The position numbers were made by a program, and so were the translations under genes. A stretch of DNA of 8,427 nt, taken from the NCBI GenBank assembly GCA_946611595.1, contig CAMODY010000073.1:1-8427 (forward strand), in the 5' to 3' direction. The stretch is from an uncultured Clostridia bacterium (GTDB lineage: Bacteria > Bacillota > Clostridia > Lachnospirales > Lachnospiraceae). Positions 6,293 to 8,427 of this stretch are shown here, piece by piece. Numbering within the stretch: position 1 is the stretch's first letter; every line of letters begins with the position of its first letter. The notes below the pieces were generated by a model, which ran no database searches, was not told the DNA's origin, and saw nothing but the letters and a program-made list of their open reading frames with translations.

Positions 6293-7429
6293 ATGAAACG
6301 GATAACTGAGAAGGCACTAGACTTTATAAAAAAAGAAACGGTTCTTACAATTGCCTGGATTCTCGCAATCGTCTCAGCTTTTTTTATCCCACCCAATCCC
6401 CGTTATCTGGGATATATCGACTTCCGTTCATTGGGGATCTTATGGAGCCTGATGGTGGTCATGGAAGGGCTCAAAAAAATCGGCGTATTCGATCATATTG
6501 GAAATCAGTTATTGAAACGAACAAAAAAGGTATGGGAGCTTGCATCTGTTCTGGTTTTCTTATGCTTTTTTCTCAGCATGCTGATCACGAATGATGTAGC
6601 CCTGATCACCTTTGTACCGTTTACAATCTATATTCTGACACAGATTCAAATGCCTCAGCTATTGATCCCTGTGATCGTGTTACAGACGCTGGCTGCGAAT
6701 CTCGGGAGCATGCTGACTCCGATCGGAAATCCACAGAATTTATATTTGTTTGGATTATCCGGGATGTCAATTGTTTCGTTTGTTGCCTTGATGGCCCCTT
6801 ATACAGGGGCGGCCATGGTTCTTTTGATCATTGCCATTCTTTTCCTGAGAAATAAGAATCAATCGCTTCCTTCTGATCTTCCGGAACCACCTGTGAATGA
6901 AGAGAAAAACCGAAGGAGCGGTATATGGATTTACGGCGTTTTGTTTATCATTGCGCTGCTTGTTGTTTTACGACTGATCCCGTACTGGCTGTTATGCCTG
7001 ATCGTTCTGGCCGCTGTTTTTATCTTTGATAAAAAAGTGTTGGTCTCAATCGATTATGCGCTTCTTTTTACGTTTATCGGTTTCTTTATTCTTACCGGAA
7101 ATTTGGGGAATATTCCTTCCATCAGCCGTTTTCTGACGGACATGATTGCAGGCCGGGAAGTACTGACGGGAGTCGTTGCCAGTCAGTTTATCAGTAATGT
7201 TCCTGCAGCATTATTACTGTCCGGGTTTACTTCCGATTACAATAGTTTGATCATCGGCGTCAATCTGGGAGGACTTGGGACACTGATCGCTTCCATGGCA
7301 AGCCTGATCTCCTATAAAGCACTTGCGCATGCATATAATGAAAAGAAGGGCAGATATTTTCTGCTGTTTACCATCATGAACTTTCTTTTCCTGGGGATAC
7401 TGCTTGGACTCTGGTTCATCCTGAAATAA
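6293..7429 (+). CDS. Ion-transporter-superfamily permease (ArsB/CitMHS/SLC13-like anion transporter)
   Basis: This 378-residue membrane protein has about 10-12 hydrophobic segments and the internal two-fold repeat of the ion transporter superfamily. The first half carries ITNDVALITFVPF (98-110) and NLGSMLTPIGNPQNL (136-150). The second half carries the matching QFISNVPAALLLSG (298-311) and NLGGLGTLIASMASL (324-338). These paired hairpin motifs form the anion-binding site in the superfamily. Candidate substrates include di- or tricarboxylates, arsenite or other oxyanions. No arsenic genes are nearby. A hydrophilic loop at about 186-210 separates the halves. The region just before ATG has only AGGG two bases away or GGA fourteen bases away, so initiation may depend on translation of the acetyltransferase 29 bases upstream. 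A clear terminator after the stop was not found. Confidence 0.85.
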   Translation: MKRITEKALDFIKKETVLTIAWILAIVSAFFIPPNPRYLGYIDFRSLGILWSLMVVMEGLKKIGVFDHIGNQLLKRTKKVWELASVLVFLCFFLSMLITNDVALITFVPFTIYILTQIQMPQLLIPVIVLQTLAANLGSMLTPIGNPQNLYLFGLSGMSIVSFVALMAPYTGAAMVLLIIAILFLRNKNQSLPSDLPEPPVNEEKNRRSGIWIYGVLFIIALLVVLRLIPYWLLCLIVLAAVFIFDKKVLVSIDYALLFTFIGFFILTGNLGNIPSISRFLTDMIAGREVLTGVVASQFISNVPAALLLSGFTSDYNSLIIGVNLGGLGTLIASMASLISYKALAHAYNEKKGRYFLLFTIMNFLFLGILLGLWFILK

Positions 7430-7498
7430 AAAGAGAAGCTGGAAAACTCTGTGGATGATATTGAATCTGCAGCTGCTTGTGGCTGTTAAGGAATGCAC

Positions 7499-7527
7499 TT
7501 GATATCTTTGAAGATTATCTGTATTAT
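7499..7527 (+). promoter_or_regulatory. Sigma-A-type promoter of the DUF308/HdeD-like gene
   Basis: TTGATA at 7499-7504 is followed after exactly 17 bases by TATTAT at 7522-7527, five of six matches to each consensus hexamer. The predicted transcript start is about 7534, giving a leader of nearly 60 bases before the ATG at 7592. It separates this gene from the preceding permease transcript. Confidence 0.65.
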
Positions 7528-7529
7528 CA

Positions 7530-7563
7530 TTTTGGATTCGTCCAAAAGGCAGAAATGCTTTTT
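7530..7563 (+). promoter_or_regulatory. Two overlapping leader hairpins with stable tetraloops
   Basis: Hairpin A pairs TTTTGGA (7530-7536) with TCCAAAA (7541-7547) around a TTCG loop. Hairpin B pairs AAAAGGCA (7544-7551) with TGCTTTTT (7556-7563) around a GAAA loop, with one G-U pair. They share the bases 7544-7547, so the full stems cannot form together. They lie between the promoter and the ribosome binding site and could affect transcript stability or act as an attenuator. Function is not shown. Confidence 0.4.
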
Positions 7564-7580
7564 ACTAAAAAATTATAACT

Positions 7581-7586
7581 GGAGGG
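7581..7586 (+). promoter_or_regulatory. Ribosome binding site deciding the DUF308/HdeD-like start
   Basis: GGAGGG is followed by 5 bases and ATG at 7592. This makes the upstream in-frame ATG at 7493 unlikely, since that ATG lies upstream of the promoter and leader hairpins. Confidence 0.8.
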
Positions 7587-7591
7587 AAATA

Positions 7592-8143
7592 ATGAAAGTA
7601 CTGTCTTATATTATGGGTGGGATACTCATCATCGGAGGAATTATCTGTCTGTTTGATCCGGCTGATACCTTTCTTTCAACCGGATACATCATGGCAATTA
7701 TGTTCCTGGTTTTTGGAATTATCGGAATCGTAAATGTTATCCTGAAAAGGACGCCGGCGATTTCTCTGTTAGCAAGTATTCCGGCAACGATCATCGGTAT
7801 CATCGCGATCATCCGTCCGGGATCAACACTTGTTTTTGATGCATTTGTGATCTATCTGTTTGCAGTTTGGTATGTTCTTCAGGGTATCACAACAATTATC
7901 ATGGCGGTACAGATGAAGGGCAAAGTCAGAGGCTGGGGATTTCCTCTTGCAATAGGAATTATTTCCATAGTCCTTGGAATCTATACGTTTATTTATCCGG
8001 CTATTGCAGTCATTGCGATTGGTATTATGATTGGAATCTTCCTGATTGAAACAGGTATTGATCTTATTGCAATCACCGCGGTTATCGGATCGGCAGCAGA
8101 CCACCTTCGTCATCACGACGATGATGATCAGGCTGAAAAATAA
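7592..8143 (+). CDS. DUF308/HdeD-family membrane protein
   Basis: This 183-residue protein is almost entirely hydrophobic, with about six membrane segments. Three copies of the DUF308 pattern, a glycine-rich helix ending in a proline-containing turn, are visible: GGILIIGGIICLFDP (9-23), IPATIIGIIAIIRP (63-76) and PLAIGIISIVLGIYTFIYP (118-136). HdeD of Escherichia coli is an inner-membrane protein linked to acid resistance at high cell density. For Firmicute members a stress role is an inference only. The tail HLRHHDDDDQ (171-180) is rich in histidine and aspartate and could bind metal or simply be a charged cytosolic end. The gene has its own promoter at 7499-7527 and a clear ribosome binding site, and it is followed by a convergent gene with a hairpin between them. 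Confidence 0.85.
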   Translation: MKVLSYIMGGILIIGGIICLFDPADTFLSTGYIMAIMFLVFGIIGIVNVILKRTPAISLLASIPATIIGIIAIIRPGSTLVFDAFVIYLFAVWYVLQGITTIIMAVQMKGKVRGWGFPLAIGIISIVLGIYTFIYPAIAVIAIGIMIGIFLIETGIDLIAITAVIGSAADHLRHHDDDDQAEK

Positions 8144-8178
8144 CAGAGATTTAAAAACGAAACAGCAGTTCATTATAA

Positions 8179-8208
8179 AAGAGCCCCTGGAGAAATCCGG
8201 AGGCTCTT
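8179..8208 (-). terminator. Intrinsic terminator in the convergent gap at the right edge
   Basis: AAGAGCC (8179-8185) pairs with GGCTCTT (8202-8208). An inner CTGG/CCGG extension follows after one mismatch, closing a 6-base loop. On the minus strand it is followed by TTTTATAAT, so it terminates the right-edge gene. On the plus strand there is no T-run, although it may still act weakly for the HdeD-like gene 35 bases upstream. Confidence 0.75.
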
Positions 8209-8238
8209 GCTGCGTCAGGAATAAGATAATAACAAATT

Positions 8239-8427
8239 TTATCTAGTATAATTTACAGTTATGAATGCAACAGAAGAAAGATTTCGAACCTGCTCAAGGA
8301 ATGCGTCCTTATCTGTGTGCGTGTCCATTTTGATTGTCATGGCGGCAATGGTACCTTCTGTACCAGTATCCTCCTGGATAATGTGAAAATCAGAAACAGA
8401 GAGGTTTTCTGTATGGAGCAGGCGCAG
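8239..8427 (-). CDS. C-terminal end of an unidentified protein with an ACT-like fold, possibly MgtC/SapB family; truncated by the window edge
   Basis: An open frame enters from the right edge on the minus strand and ends at TAA (8241-8239), giving 62 residues. The alternation is beta-alpha-beta-beta-alpha-beta: a strand near LSVSDFHIIQED, a second strand TIAAMTIKM, a helix DKDAFLEQVRNL and a last strand VAFITVNYT. This is an ACT-like small-domain pattern. Similar regulatory ends occur in MgtC/SapB membrane proteins, and ACT domains also occur in amino-acid enzymes. With no N-terminal part visible the family is a guess. The frame is supported by the downstream terminator and by the lack of a competing frame. 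Confidence 0.6.
   Translation of the reverse strand: MRLLHTENLSVSDFHIIQEDTGTEGTIAAMTIKMDTHTDKDAFLEQVRNLSSVAFITVNYTR

Noticed and set aside
7455..7490. CAGC/GCTG pairing after the permease as a terminator
   Set aside because: The stem is short and no T-run follows, so it does not meet the form of an intrinsic terminator.
7493..7591. Thirty-three extra N-terminal codons on the DUF308/HdeD-like protein
   Set aside because: This ATG lies upstream of a good promoter and two leader hairpins, and the GGAGGG at 7581-7586 fixes the start at 7592.
7823..8173. 116-residue minus-strand frame across the HdeD-like gene
   Set aside because: It is the antisense reading of a repetitive hydrophobic coding region; asparagine and cysteine richness reflects the complement of membrane codons.
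1..8427. CRISPR arrays, tRNA or rRNA genes, insertion sequences
   Set aside because: No regularly spaced repeats, cloverleaf-type sequence, transposase frame or terminal repeats were seen on either strand.

Overview
The window looks like chromosomal DNA of an anaerobic, low-to-moderate-GC Firmicute, probably a gut-type Clostridia (Lachnospiraceae or a relative). The reasons are strong AGGAGG-type ribosome binding sites, an oxygen-sensitive radical-SAM glycyl-radical activase, an Old Yellow Enzyme (OYE)/dienoyl-CoA-reductase-like flavoprotein with an iron-sulfur cluster, and compact operons ended by intrinsic terminators. No species assignment is possible from sequence reading alone. No rRNA, tRNA, CRISPR array or insertion sequence was seen.

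Layout. Positions 1-183 (+) are the last 60 codons of a flavin-dependent reductase that starts outside the window. A short convergent gap (184-287) holds two hairpins, one a terminator for each strand. From 288 to 5439 lies a four-gene minus-strand operon, in transcription order: MATE-family exporter (TTG start), DUF169 protein, glycyl-radical-enzyme-type activase, and a three-domain FMN/4Fe-4S/FAD oxidoreductase. The last three genes are separated by 17 and 10 bases and so are almost certainly co-translated. The operon is read from an extended -10 promoter near 5500 that lies inside an inverted repeat. The divergent control region (5440-5705) also carries a weak plus-strand promoter, an attenuator-like hairpin and a small unexplained reading frame.

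Rightward from 5706 come a GNAT acetyltransferase and an ion-transporter-superfamily (ArsB/CitMHS/SLC13-like) permease, 29 bases apart. Next is a DUF308/HdeD-type membrane protein with its own well-formed promoter and a structured 5' leader. The right edge (8239-8427, -) is the C-terminal end of another gene, possibly an MgtC/SapB-like protein, with its terminator in the convergent gap.

How the genes may work together. The minus-strand operon joins an electron-transfer flavoenzyme, an activase that normally installs a glycyl radical, an uncharacterised DUF169 protein and an exporter. No glycyl radical enzyme is encoded here, so the activase either serves an enzyme elsewhere or has another substrate. 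This set is the best candidate for an undescribed system: an anaerobic reductive pathway with export of a substrate or product. The chemistry is not shown by the sequence. The rightward genes look like ordinary transport and stress functions.
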